A DNA stretch of 64,000 bases from Cichorium intybus. Lineage: Eukaryota; Streptophyta; Magnoliopsida; Asterales; Asteraceae. The notes beneath the pieces were generated by a model. That model did no database searches. It worked only from the letters and a program-made list of their open reading frames with translations, and was not told the origin of the DNA. This document shows positions 23,751 to 35,582 of this stretch, one piece after another; positions within the stretch are counted from its first letter, which is position 1; the number at the start of each line of letters is the position of its first letter. The stretch covers positions 122,888,819 to 122,952,818 of the forward strand of contig CM042009.1 in the NCBI GenBank assembly GCA_023525715.1. Reading direction: 5' to 3'. The translations under genes and the position numbers were made by a program.

Positions 23751-24721
23751 TCAGACATCTATCAGCTGCATCATTGGAAACCGAACTGTCCTATGTGGTT
23801 CCTCATATCCTGGTGGAAGAGATAGTGGACATCCAAACATATTTAATCTTCTTTTCCATGTGACGAACATGATATCCACATCACCAGTCTTGCAATCCAT
23901 GATTGCTCCTGCCGTAGCTAAAAATGGTCGTCCTAAAATCAAAGCAGGTGGTGAATCCTGATGGCTCTTGTACTCTATCACTAAGAAATCCACTAGATAG
24001 AAGAAATCTCCAACTTTTACGATTACGTTGGTCAGCTTACCCCTCGAAACCTTAATTGATTGGTCGGTCAATTGTAGAACTGTTTTGGCGGGTTCTAACT
24101 CCTCGTTTTTGTATTGGTCATACAAGTGACTAGGTAAAATATTTACATTAGCTCCTAAATCCAACAAGGCTTCTCTTATGGTCACATCACCCACAGTAAC
24201 AGTGATGTCGGGTGTACATGGGTCTTTTTCCTTTTTGGGTAACTTTCCCAACAATGCTTCACTAGCCTTGATAGTGATACAAGCTTTCTCAGGTATCAGG
24301 GCCTTTGTCTTTTCTTTTTCCTCACAAATTTCTTTTAATATTTTGGAGTCATCAGGTGTGTGCTTCAGTTGATCCAGTAGAGGCTGATTGATGGAAGGTT
24401 TTTCCGATGTATTTTGTTTCTTTGCCTTGGCAGCCTTCTTCTTCCTGATGGCAGTTACTACTGGCTTCTCGTCTTCACATGTAACTTCATCCTTGTCTTC
24501 CGAATTGAGGAAATCTTCTATCTTCACACTCCTACATACTTTTTCTTCTTCAACACTCTCCACAGCATTGACATGTTCTTTTCCTGCTCGCTGGGTGTGG
24601 TTAGGATTAACCTCCGTACTACTGGGGAGTTTCCCATCATTTTTTTCCTCATGTCTTCAGCCACCTGAGCAACTTGACATTCTATGTTGGTAATGGATTT
24701 ATTAGTAATTATATCTCCCAA
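23751..24721 (-). pseudogene. Athila/Ogre-type gypsy gag-protease fragment
   Basis: Frame 24563-23751 (270 codons) holds a retroviral-type aspartic protease, with ALLDLGANVNILPS (DLG in place of the usual DTG/DSG) and ALILGRPFLATAGAIMD, after a Lys-rich linker. A second frame, 24721-24524, gives the end of gag (TNIECQVAQVAEDM, GNSPV) and overlaps in another phase, so there is a frameshift. The piece is cut on the left by the copia element and on the right by a gypsy LTR. It could be the 5' half of the same element as 11.1-15.2 kb, since both read minus, but RT and integrase are missing between them. Confidence 0.85.
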
Positions 24722-27427
24722 AACTTATAAAAATACGCAAAATGTTTTACCGCTTTTTATAAAAAGCACCAAGGTATAAATAATACATGTGTATTATTTA
24801 TAAAAGGCTAGAACCTCACCCCACCCCCTCTCTTTGGCCGGCCATGAGGCCACCCTAGAGACACCCTCACATCTTGCCCTTAGGATAAAAATCTTATATG
24901 TTAATATAAGTTGTACACTTAAAATCTTTAAAGTAGATTTGTGTATCTTGTAGTTTCCAATGCAAGATCATCCAACTCTCCTCACCACCCTTATAAATTC
25001 GGCCCTTATGAGTCCATTTGCACCCTCCACTTGATCTTCCACAAACTTGCTTCCATACTCTCCAAAATCTCCAACAAGTTCCAAGTGTTTCTAAGCCTTT
25101 CCAAGGGTTTTTTCACAAAGATCTTGGTAAGTTCATGTTCATTCCAAGCTTCCAACATCATTTCTATCATCATTCTTTGTTGATCTTCTACTCACACTCT
25201 TGATCTTGAACTATAGATCATCTTGAAGATCAAGCCACCTCCAAGTTGCTAAACTTTGATCATTTCTTCTTCAAAACTCAAGATTTGCTTCGAGGGTGAG
25301 TTCATACCTCACTTTTCTACTCTTTTTAAGTGTTTTATGGGGGAGAATACAAGTCTTAAAAATATATGTTTTGTTCCTGAAATATGATGTGTTCATATGT
25401 TTTGTTCTTGAAATATGACTTGTTCATATGTTTGGTCATATTACTATAAAAGTGTTTGGCATAAAAATGTGTTAAAATAAACTAAAATACATATTTAGTT
25501 GAAGGAACTAACATGCAAGACTTTTACACACCTTTGTCACCAACGAAACTTCATGTTTTACTTTGTTGGTGAAATGGTCATAAATATGGTATACTATATG
25601 ATCTTTTGACAAAAGACATAAAAATACATTTTTTTTTACTAAAATAGTCATAAAACACTTTTGTCATATGATGTTGTACAACAATCAAATGTAAATATTT
25701 ATGTAACTAAAATGGTCTAAATAAATATGTCGTTATTATCTTCACATAAAAATACCCATTTATAAAAAGAACGTTATTTTGACGTAATGACGAGTATTTG
25801 AACTTATAACGTAATAATAAACTTGGGAAATGAGATTTTTACAAGGAAGTTGGTATTTTAAACAAAGATGACTATTTTCATAGTATAGTGTATGATAAAT
25901 GACTATTTGGAAAGATTACCATCATTTTGACAAAATGACAAGAATTAAAATGCTGTCATCACTTATGTAAAATGACCAAAACTAACTACTTGTCATAACA
26001 TGTTTGATAAACTTAAACTTATCTTGTTAGTATATTTAGTGTCATAGATGTAAGAAATTACTCATTTCAACTCCTTAACATCTTTTAGGCTTAAATACTT
26101 AAATACGATGAAAACATTTATATAAATTATAATGGGTATAATTTATGGAACGAACGACGAAGATACGTCAAAAATACGAAAGATAATTATATAAATATAT
26201 AACTATTACATAATATAATTATCATGAGTATATTTTGAGAATTACAATTACAAAAAGGGTTGCAATACATTTACAAGTGAAGTTTTACGTTATAATTATC
26301 ATTGGTACATTTTGATAATTGCAAATACAAAGGAGTTTTCAATACATATACAAATAAAGTTTTACACTATAATTATGTATTGATACATTTTGATAATTAC
26401 AAATAAAAAGGAATCATTTCAGTACAAACTAGGATAAAACATTCACGTTGGGTACGTAGTTTTGTGAGACATTGCTTCACAGTACTAAAAGGAGTACACA
26501 TTAAGTTCTGGATTATAACCTTAATCATTCATGAGCGAGATAGTTGTATATAGATCTATATGGGACTGGCAGTCCCCACTTATGGTTGTTAGCTACAACT
26601 ACGACCCACGGGTCAAGGGTGACAAATGTCTTAACACTGCGACGCCCGAAGAACGTCGTGCCAGGCCATCAGGTCATAGCGAGGTTATAATAACTCACAT
26701 GAACAACAACGAATATCCTGTGTTTGGAGAAAAATATCTTCAAATGGTTTTATGTAAATATATAAAACTACATGTTGCTTTACATAAAATATAAGTATGG
26801 TTTTACTTATACATATGAGCTTATGGGATTAAAACTACAATTCTGTAAAATACAATTATAAGTACGCTTTTATTTATACGTATGAGTTTTAAAGTATTAA
26901 AACTACATTTGATCAAGTTACGAATATAAGAACAATTTTACTTATACATACGAGTTGTATGAAATTAAAACTACATTTTATCAAGATACAAATAACTGTG
27001 GTTTTACTTACACAAGGGTTTTATGGATTTAAAACTACAATAACGTTAAAGAAAACACTGTTTTCCTTGGTACATACACTACAAGTTTTCACGAAGAAAT
27101 CACTATGTTTCTCATTACAAAAATCTTATGAACTCACCAACGTAATGTTGATACTTGCAAAATTACTTGTATTCTGAGGTAACAATTAGTCAGGAACGAT
27201 TAATCCTTTTGGGACCGGACGTGAAGACGTCTCTTTTGAATATTTTGTTATCATATTTTGTTATCATACTGTAATTGGTTTCAAACAATATCATTGAACA
27301 ATGTAACTTTCTGGTTATAATGTGTGATGGTTATTATTTACTTATGTTTGATTGTATGCAACGGTTGTGATACTATGATTCGTTCCGCCCTCCAACGATT
27401 CCGCCATTGTGGTTTGAGGGTGTGACA
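24715..27427 (+). mobile_element. Long gypsy LTR, probably a solo Tekay-type chromovirus LTR
   Basis: Starts near 'tatctcccaaaacttataaa', has a TATA-like 'tataaataatac' near 24775 and 'ggccggccatgaggccacc' near 24835, and ends GGTTTGAGGGTGTGACA at 27427, the usual end of long chromovirus LTRs. No internal coding sequence flanks it and no primer-binding site follows. The left border is degraded and is placed only to within tens of bases. Confidence 0.55.
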
Positions 27428-27434
27428 CATATTT

Positions 27435-28168
27435 ACAACTACGAAAAGGTTTAAGTGTACCAACCTTTAGCAAAACCGATTTGCTTGAAGAATACTTTGA
27501 GAAAGTCAAAATCCCCAAATGCTAAGGAAGGTAGTATACAAAAGATAATACCTCTAATGGATCACACCCAATAAGTCCAAACAATTAGGTTAATTAGGTT
27601 ATTAAGAAAACCTCGCTATAAAACCTTAGACAAGGATTATAGATTCTGCTTGAGAGAGAAGAGAAAAACTCCAGAGGAATATCACTCTGAAGTTGGTGCA
27701 AAAAATAAGGAGCCACAGAGGGGTTTTTATAGCTTCCAAGGGTGATTAAGGATAAACCTTAGAAATAAACCTTATTTGAATTCAAACCAGATAAACCTTT
27801 TATCTTTAAATTCAAAAACCCTGTAACTACCATATATGGTGGACGATTTTGAAGGATAAATCCTTCCAAAAATCGTGCCCTATATTATCCCCAACATTAT
27901 CCTTTGCTCAACTATTTAACAATTACAATTCAGCCATTGCACTTTTAATTAATCCCAAATTAATTCAAGTTAATTCCAATTAATTCTAATTAATTCCAAA
28001 CTAGTTTCTAATTAATTTATTATCACATAATAAACTAACAAACTATTTAGTTTGCTCTCTCTATTAACCTTAATACCATTTGGACTACTGAAGACAACCC
28101 AAAAAGGACCCTGCTATTAATGTAAAGTCCTTAATAATTTAGCTATGACCTTGGACACTATTCCAACA
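27435..28168 (-). mobile_element. Copia LTR related to the 15.7-kb element, diverged
   Basis: It shares with the 779-bp LTRs the phrases 'gataaaccttttatctt', 'cttatttgaattcaaa', TTAATT-rich text, and an end that reads TGTTGGAATAGTGTCC on the minus strand. It appears to be a solo or truncated LTR inserted in the acyl-activating-enzyme pseudogene that follows. The left border is approximate. Confidence 0.65.
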
Positions 28169-29080
28169 CTTGGTTGTCTTGGGGTTGTCCCCACACCCCA
28201 TAGCCTTAGGAACCAAATTCCCTTTAACCTATGCAATTACAACTAACCCCATATCTGAACTTCCAGGTACCATTACCCTTTTACACAATAAGACCTCTTT
28301 TGGAACACCTACAACTGCACAACAACCGAGTCGTATAAACTCACATGAAGACGCAACTGTCTTTTCAATATCTGACGAGTATATATTTCTTCCGGAAATA
28401 ATGATCAGATCCTTAATCCTCCGTGTAATGAACAGCTTCCCATCAATAATCCTACCAAAGTCACCACTCCGTCTGTACATTTTCTCAAAATTCCCTTCAA
28501 GTTGGTTGTTAAAAGTCTTGTGGCTTAGAACCTTCATAGCCACCCGCACTCAGTGGCGGAACCACTATGGTTCCCATAGTTGCACGGGCCACCACTCAAG
28601 AAGTCCATAGAAGTAGCCCAATAAGCCCAAATCTGATGCAAATCATAGTGCCCTAACCGGAAGAGAATAAAGGCAAAAAAGGCTCGTTAAAATCTGAGTA
28701 TTGCTGATCATAATTCGGAAGAGAGCGACAAAAAGAAAAGGTTCGCTACACTTTCGTTGTCTCTATCGATCAACAAAAAGAAGGGACTGGAATCTCCTTT
28801 CTTTTTTTTTAATCTTATTATATTGCACAAATTTTTTTTTTGGTGTCACTACTGCTCCTAATTCCTAGTTCCGCCACTGCCCGCACTTAAACTACTCACC
28901 CGAATCTCCTTTCTTTCCCATTTTATTTATGCTCTTCACCTGTATCAGGATCAAGATCAACTATTCTGATGTCCATGTCAGCGTCCAGGTTAGCATCATT
29001 CATTTTAACATACCCACAACAAATCCTTCCTTGCCAATCTTGAAAAATCGGTTCCCCATTTCCATATCCTGTTCTCATCT
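28169..29080 (-). pseudogene. Acyl-activating enzyme (AMP-binding) C-terminal pseudogene
   Basis: The frame at 28549-28229 encodes RSGDFGRIIDGKLFITRRIK and continues DLIIISGRNIYSSDIEKTV, the conserved C-terminal region of acyl-CoA synthetase-like adenylating enzymes (GDxGxxxDGxLxxxGRxKDLI), followed by CCAVVGVPKEVL. Upstream codons at 28888-29080 encode WQGRICCGYVK and DIRIVDLDPDTGEEHK in shifting frames. The Gly expected in GRIKD is Arg here. The two parts are separated by a hAT-type insertion, and a copia LTR cuts the end. Only the last third of the enzyme is visible. Confidence 0.75.
28551..28879. mobile_element. hAT-type non-autonomous element
   Basis: The ends CAGTGGCGGAACCA and, reverse-complemented, CAGTGGCGGAACTA form a terminal inverted repeat. 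The 8-bp target duplication CCCGCACT is perfect at 28543-28550 and 28880-28887. Length 329 bp with no transposase. It sits in the acyl-activating-enzyme pseudogene. Confidence 0.93.
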
Positions 29081-29127
29081 TCCTCGGCTACAAAATCAAA
29101 AGGATTAATCAACGGAACCTTAGTTGG

Positions 29128-29403
29128 TTAGAAGTGGTACAAATTGGCAAACAAACCAACTACTTTTGAAGACAATCTATAGGTCTTTCCACTGTTTATA
29201 GAAAACGAACCAGAGAAAATGAGTTTATCGAACTCCGTATGTTGCTTTTCACCATCGACGAATTTGGCTTTTTTGATGGTGTCGCCATCGCGATTGACTG
29301 TTAATGCTTGCGTATTGCAATGAACTTGTGCTGGGAGTTGTATGCGTATCTTATAACAAATGCTTGTATAGCCACCTTTGAAACACCTAATTTTTCCCTC
29401 CAT
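29128..29403 (-). other. Unrecognised 91-codon open frame
   Basis: Reads MEGKIRCFKGGYTSICYKIR and continues with mixed, non-repetitive composition, ending KVVGLFANLYHF. It looks more protein-like than neighbouring frames and lies beside the acyl-activating-enzyme pseudogene on the same strand, but I do not recognise a family. It may be a fragment of another dead gene. Confidence 0.25.
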
Positions 29404-29869
29404 TGAAGTCTGGATGAATTCATCAACATAAATGAATGGAATATCCTATACAAATCCATAATCTGAAGCTATGAATCCATAGGCCACAGATTGGGGACTG
29501 ATTTGATTCCGTTAGATTTGAGAAACGTAGGAGTTGGTTCCGAACTGACATCGCTAATTGCATGCACCCCGATTCGACCTATGGTATCGATGGTGGCAAA
29601 CTTATAAATCCTCTGTTTTAACACCGATTACTTTTGCTAGATGAGGGATGGTTAGAGCGTCCATTTACGACTAGGGCTTGACCTCCCAGATAATAGTTTT
29701 TATAAGCAATCTCAAACAACCTCTAAGAAAAATTTTAGGGTGATTATCTATACAACTATCTACTTTAATGAACAAGCTAATACATAAAATTATTTCCTAT
29801 AGCAAGTTTATTAATCTTATATTTCTGATTGAATAAACTAATACATAAAATTATTTCCTATAAAGTGTA
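29404..29869. other. Unassigned non-coding DNA
   Basis: No supported feature. Near 29765 and 29829 the phrase 'aataaactaatacataaaa' (and a close variant) recurs. Confidence 0.3.
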
Positions 29870-30540
29870 AGGACATAGAGACCATTTACGTAATTTTATT
29901 GTTATATAGCCGCCATTTCAATAATAATGTTTTACACTAATACATATGGGCCATTTTTGTAAATTTTTCTAAAAATTGTTATTTCTATATTTTTATGAAA
30001 CATAGTAATGATTTCTGTAAATTTGCGATCAGGCAAGGACCATTTTCTATTTGTGAAACATAGGGGACCATTTTTGTAATTCTGTTACTAACACAAAGAC
30101 CATTCCACTAAAAATTTTGGACCTTTTCTAAAAATTAAAGGGACCATTGTTGTAATTTTTTTTACATAGGGATTATTTTCTTAAATTTTCTATTAATATA
30201 TGGACCATTTCTATAAGTTATAGGGACCATTTCTGTAAAAAAAATTCATAGTAACCATATCTGTAAACTAGGACCATTTTTGTACTTTTGTGAAAGATGG
30301 GGTCCATTTTTGTAATTTTGCTATTAACACAAGGACCATTTTAGTAAAAAATCTACATAGGGACATTTTCTAAAAGTTAAAGGGACTATTGTTGTAATTC
30401 TTTTTACATAGAAATCATTTTCGTAGTTTTTCTATAATACTTGACCACTTCTATAAATTACAGACTATTTCAGTTAAAAAAACTATGAATAGGGACTATT
30501 TATGTAATATCCCCATAAATGTAAGGGTATATATAATACA
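29870..30540. repeat. Degenerate tandem repeat, GGGACCATTTTTGTAATTTT type
   Basis: Variants of 'gaccatttytgtaa' recur more than a dozen times, at roughly 30-70-bp spacing, often preceded by 'acatagg'. The period is irregular. No coding potential. Confidence 0.75.
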
Positions 30541-31046
30541 TCTTCAGAGAATGTTCAAAATTTAGGGATGGTGTTGGGCCCGAACCAGAACCAACCCCAC
30601 CCAAAACGGTTTGGAACCGGGACCGAAATCGCAAGCTTAAAGGTCTAAGAACCGGACCGAAAAGTGTTAAGCGGTGTCGTTGCCGGTTTTTCGGTTATGT
30701 TTAGATTGGATGCAGGTTTTCATTTTTCATTGAATAGCAGCATATTTTGCATTCTTTATAACAAACAATCTACATTGCATGCTTTACAATGAATAACAAA
30801 CCGCTCCTGCCCCAGGCTTAAAAAATCGTTAGGTCTGTTGTCACAAAAGCTGTTGCAAAAGAGGCTCGCATGGCTGCTTCTTTGCTCTGACTCCATTTCC
30901 ATGAGTGTTTCGTCAAGGTTTGCATGAAAAAACTAAAATGAAAGTCGTCATGTCTTTTTTACATCGATCATAAACTAACTTACTTTAGTTTGCAATGAAA
31001 TGATTACTTAGGCTTGTGATGCTTCGATACTTCTGGATAGAAGTGG
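30541..31046. other. Non-coding DNA with GGTTTGGAACCGGGACCG-type motif
   Basis: Around 30590-30690 repeated GAACCGG/CCGGTTTTTCGGTT motifs occur, as seen in some hAT-like elements, but no paired ends were found. Nothing else is recognised. Confidence 0.3.
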
Positions 31047-31174
31047 AAGCAAATCAAACGTTGTACATAGAATTTCATGAAAGATTAGGTTACAGCAGGG
31101 ATTTATATACACATTACAATGTTACATCTAAGTACCTCTATTTATATAACTTATATTATATTACATAACATAGT

Positions 31175-31501
31175 CTAACATTCCCCCGCAAGTTGAGGGC
31201 GGGGAACGACCTGCAGCTTGGACCGTAAAAACTCAAATCTTTGAGAGGGTAAAGGTTTAGTAAAGACATCGGCAATCTGATCGTCAGTAGAGATAAACTG
31301 AACTTTTAGCTGGCCATTTGCAACTCGCTCTCGTACAAAGTGAAAATCAACCTCAACGTGTTTAGTACGCGCATGAAACACCGGATTGGCAGAAAGATAC
31401 GTGGCTCCCAGATTGTCACACCAAAGAACCGGCGGAGAAGTTACTGAAACACCAAGTTCATGTAATAGCGCGTTAGGAGTAAAGGGGGTAATAGCAGCCA
31501 T
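31175..31501 (-). pseudogene. Fused gag-start/RNase H-tail ORF of the deleted copia element
   Basis: 108-codon frame. It begins MAAITPFTPN, a gag-like start just downstream of the leader, and passes directly into the RNase H C-terminus (VLWCDNLGATYLS, HVEVDFHFVRERV, DQIADVFTKPL). The frame stays open across the join, so a precise in-frame internal deletion removed nearly all of gag-pol. The last codons overlap the 3' LTR. Confidence 0.8.
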
Positions 31502-31733
31502 GTTGATTGATCGACAGAGTTTGAGGATTGATCAGAGAAGTTTGAGAATGATGGGAATAGGCGGCACAGAGGTTAGGTTTAGGGCTTGGTGCCGTCAATT
31601 TGCTCTGATACCAAATCAAACGTTGTACATAGAATTTCATGAAAGATTAGGTTACAGCAGGGATTTATATACACATTACAATGTTACATCTAAGTACCTC
31701 TATTTATATAACTTATATTATATTACATAACAT

Positions 31734-32128
<395 letters not shown>

Positions 32129-32150
32129 CATAACATAGTCTAACAAAGCA

Positions 32151-33619
32151 TAACTAACGAATTACATGTCCATCATCCTAATCCTATCAAGTTCAGGTCC
32201 TCCACAACAATTGACAAAATCTGAAAAGTATAGAACATGTTGACAAATACATTAGATCTTTCAGGGCTCCCTGTCCTACCTGGAATATAAGGGGGATTCT
32301 TAGTACAAAGCCTCATATAATCATCTAAGAAGAAAAGATAGGTAACTTGAGTTCTCCACGAACAAGGTTTCACTCAGGCATTTTATCAAACACATAGTTC
32401 ACATATAAATCTACTACACAATGCCTCATTTATCGTGAATAGCTATGCATAACAAAGACACTTAAATTAATTGTTGTGACAAGATAGGCATAACAGAGTA
32501 GAGAATACAATACATACCTTTGATTAAAAACGAGCTTCAGTTTGAAACCAGTTTACCAGCGATCAATAAGCTTGTTTGAAGCCATGCATAAACGACCTTA
32601 TAAGATGCACTTTGTTATGTTGCATCTGCTTGACTTCCTATCGTTTTATAAACACCCCCCCCCCCAATTAAATGCTGTTTCAAACCGTATTGTATTTGGT
32701 GTTTTGTATCTGTCATTTTCCAGTAGTGATATTATGTAAGTTTCCCCAAAATTCTAACGTTCTACTGGGTTTTTATCATAATTACCAATTTAATTTTCAT
32801 TAACATATCCACCCAATAGATTAAATCATCGTCAATATAATTTTCGTATTTCCCCAATTAGGATTTCCTATAGTATATTACTGTACTTTCACACCTCTTT
32901 TGATTACACACAGCAAAATTTATCTTTTAAACACATAATTTTACCATTATAATCATAAAAATTACACCATGTTAGAATGGTGGCTTTAGACATGTACTTT
33001 TCCTAGATAGAAGATATAAAGTTTTATGTTATGTGATAATGTGAATAAGTAAATATGAATACCATTTTTATTAGACCTCAACACTTGATTTATGTATGTT
33101 ATCATATTGCTCTTTTCAGATGTCTATTTGGCGTTGTAAATGTAGTGGCAAACTTTGTGTTTGAGAAGAACAAATGTATAGATCAACAATGACAGATGTG
33201 AAGCGGTACATAAGGTTTAGTTTTAATTATTCTTTTTATTTACAATGTCAAAATACAATAAAACACCTTGAAAACTTTCTCACATTTTTTGGTTTTATCT
33301 TCTACAGAGTTTTTGAAACAGGTTTCTAAGACATGAATCATCCAAATCTTTTAAATGATCACATTTGCAATGATGGGAGCAATGCAAACATAATCTATTC
33401 CTGGATGACTATTTATTTTCTTTCAGTATTTCATGTATTTCTATTCCAACAATATTGTACTTTCAGTACTTTCCTTACTAATGTATTGTACTTTGAAAAT
33501 TTTACCAAAATAAAAATTAGTTCTTAATAAGTTACCAATAAAATCAATAATAAAGTCGTCTAAGAGATGGGATTCTTCTTGATGAGTTACATATGAAGTC
33601 ATCCAAGAGATGGTTAATG
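32151..33619 (-). pseudogene. End of an RLP-unit block with CMT-associated exon-like text, copy A
   Basis: This block aligns with 56390-57840 and partly with 36090-36850. On the minus strand, an exon-like stretch near 32345-32280 (after TTCTTCTTAG, before a GTAGGA donor context) encodes DDYMRLCTKNPPYIPG. It lies upstream of the methyltransferase exons in the related units, so it may be an earlier exon of the same dead gene; I do not recognise it by itself. The rest is non-coding. Confidence 0.35.
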
Positions 33620-34211
33620 GTCTTCATTATTTGTAATAGTTCTTTACTTAGGGGTTGGAATCTTTCTATTCCGTCCCGAGATTTTTGAAATTACTAAAAG
33701 GGGTCGAGTCTTTGGAACAATAATTGGTATCTTTATTACATTAGCTAAAACTTATTTGTTCCTATTCATTCCTATCGCAGCAAGATGGACTTTACGAAGG
33801 CTGAGAATGGACCAATATTAAATCCTAGATGGAAATTTCTTTTACCTATTTCTCTATTTCTATATGTAATCTATTATTAACAACTGCTTCCCAACTTCTT
33901 TTAGTGTAAAAAAATACTTCTATATTCACGACTTGTCTCAAACAAGAGAAAGAAACAAGTATCCTATTTTTTATAGATATTTACGATATGTTCCCTATGG
34001 TAACTGAGTTCATGAATTATGCCCAACAAACAGTACGAGCCGCAAGGTATATTAGTCAAGGTTTCATGATTACCTTATCACACGCGAATTGTTTACCTGT
34101 AACTATTCAATACCCCTACGAAAACTGATCACATCCAAGTATTTTCGCGGCCGAATCCACTTTGAATTTGATAAATGCATTGCTTGTGAAGTATGTGTTC
34201 ATTCGACACGA
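33620..34211 (+). pseudogene. Nuclear plastid DNA: ndhA 3' end and ndhI 5' part, copy 1
   Basis: Plastid NADH dehydrogenase DNA. 33622-33890 matches the end of ndhA (RGRVFGTIIGIFITLAKTYL, ARWTLRRLRMDQ). ndhI starts at 33988 (MFPMVTEFMNYAQQTVRAAR) and runs to FDKCIACEVCV near 34200, where it is cut and joined to a G-rich array. Frame changes and truncation at both ends make it non-functional. The same cut and join occurs at 55040, so the fusion preceded duplication. Confidence 0.93.
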
Positions 34212-34580
34212 TAGGGTAGGGTGGGGTGGGGTGGGTGGGGTTGGTGTTAAGTAGGGTAGGGTGGGGGTGCAGGTTGGGTGGGTGGGGTCGGGGTGGGATG
34301 AGGTTAGGGTGGGGTGGGGTGGGTTTGGGGGTGGGTGTGTAAGGGGTTGGTGGGGTGGGTAGGTGGATGGGGTGGTGGGGTTTGGGTAAGGGTAGGGGTG
34401 GGATGGGGTGGGTAGGGTGGGATAGGGTAGGGGTAGGGTGGGTGAGGTTGGGATGGGGTGGGTAGGGTTGGGGTTGGGGTGTGGTGTGTGGGGTGGGTAG
34501 GGTAGGGGTTGGGTTAAGGGTGGGTGGTGGGTTAGATAGGGGTTGGGGGTGTGGGGTAGGGTGTGTTTGGGACTTGGGGG
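34212..34580 (+). repeat. G-rich minisatellite beside plastid DNA, copy 1
   Basis: About 370 bp of irregular GGGGTGGG/GGGTAGGG/GGGTTGGG units on the plus strand, starting a few bases after the ndhI break. The minus-strand Pro/His/Thr frame is a by-product. Confidence 0.92.
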
Positions 34581-35036
34581 TGGCAAAGCATGTCCATGTA
34601 TAGTGGATGTATAGTGGATGCAGAGAGTTAAATAAGATACTTAAGGTAAATCAATTCTAGTTACATTAAAGTTTTAAGCATTAAGTTACATTAGAGTAAC
34701 CAAGTTTGTATAATGCATACCCACTCGAACCCGCCTTAATAATCCCAATCCTTGTGTCTATATGAAATCAAGGATTTAAGTTTGAGACTCTGAGTAGTAG
34801 CCCAGTGAACTCCAGATGTTCATATTATATAATTTTTTTTTTGTAAAACCAAATATCCCAGAACCATATATTGTCCAAAATAAAGAATATAATTTCAAGA
34901 CATCAATAAATCCAACGCAAGTACATTGTTTACAAATTGTTCAACGTACACAAGTCCACTGAATTACATGTCCATCATTCTAACCCTATCAAGTTCAGGT
35001 TCTCGATAAAAGTAAAAAGAAATTAAGGGTGCGTTT
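34581..35036. other. Conserved spacer shared with unit 3
   Basis: Non-coding. It aligns closely with 55393-55830 ('atgcagagagttaaataaga', 'taaccaagtttgtataatgc'). Confidence 0.6.
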
Positions 35037-35575
35037 AGTTGCGGAAAACTGCTCTGTTTTCCGGAAAAATTTTCCAAAAAAAATGAGAATTCGGAAAACG
35101 CGTTTAGTTCGTCAATTTTTCCAAAGTTTTCCAAGAAAATGAAAATTTTTCATTTTTCCAAAATCACAAAGAATTTGGAAAATTTTGGAAAACCCAAAAT
35201 TATTGTTTTCTAAATTTTTATATTTCCAAAATTTTTCTAAAACATACAAAAAAACACACACACACACACACACACTCATTCTCACCTACACCCCACAATT
35301 ACACCTACACCCACGCTACCATCTACCCACCCCCACCCCCACCCACCCACCCCACACACCCCACCTACCTCCACCCCACCCACCACCACCCCACCCCACC
35401 CACCTCCACCTACCCCCACCCACCAGCACCCACCCCCACCCACCGCATCCCCACCCACCCCACCCACCCGTCCCACACTCCACCCACCCCACCCTACCCC
35501 CACCCCACCCTACCATCCCCACCACCCACCCACCCCACCATACCCTACCCCCACCCCACCCAGCAAAGGCAAGAG
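35037..35575. mobile_element. Truncated MITE carrying a C-rich array
   Basis: After TTAA the text GGGTGCGTTTAGTTGCGG looks like the left inverted terminus of a Harbinger- or hAT-like MITE, and the paralogous site at 55826 lacks it. No matching right terminus is present. Instead a C-rich array (35296-35572) runs directly into methyltransferase pseudogene sequence at about 35574, and 17-18 bp of the paralogous flank are missing. So the right end was deleted together with target DNA. Confidence 0.65.
35296..35572 (-). repeat. C-rich minisatellite (CCCACC variants)
   Basis: Tandem CCCCACCC/CCACCCAC/CCTACC units on the plus strand, that is, G-rich on the minus strand, the opposite of the arrays at 34.2 and 55.0 kb. 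A (CA)n tract precedes it at 35253-35274. Confidence 0.92.
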
Positions 35576-35582
35576 CTTTGAT

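Noticed and set aside
34116..34586. Pro/His/Thr-rich frames, and Gly/Trp-rich frames on the other strand, at 8.3, 34.1, 35.2-35.6 and 55.1 kb
   Set aside because: Frame-independent translation of G-rich or C-rich arrays, not proline-rich proteins.
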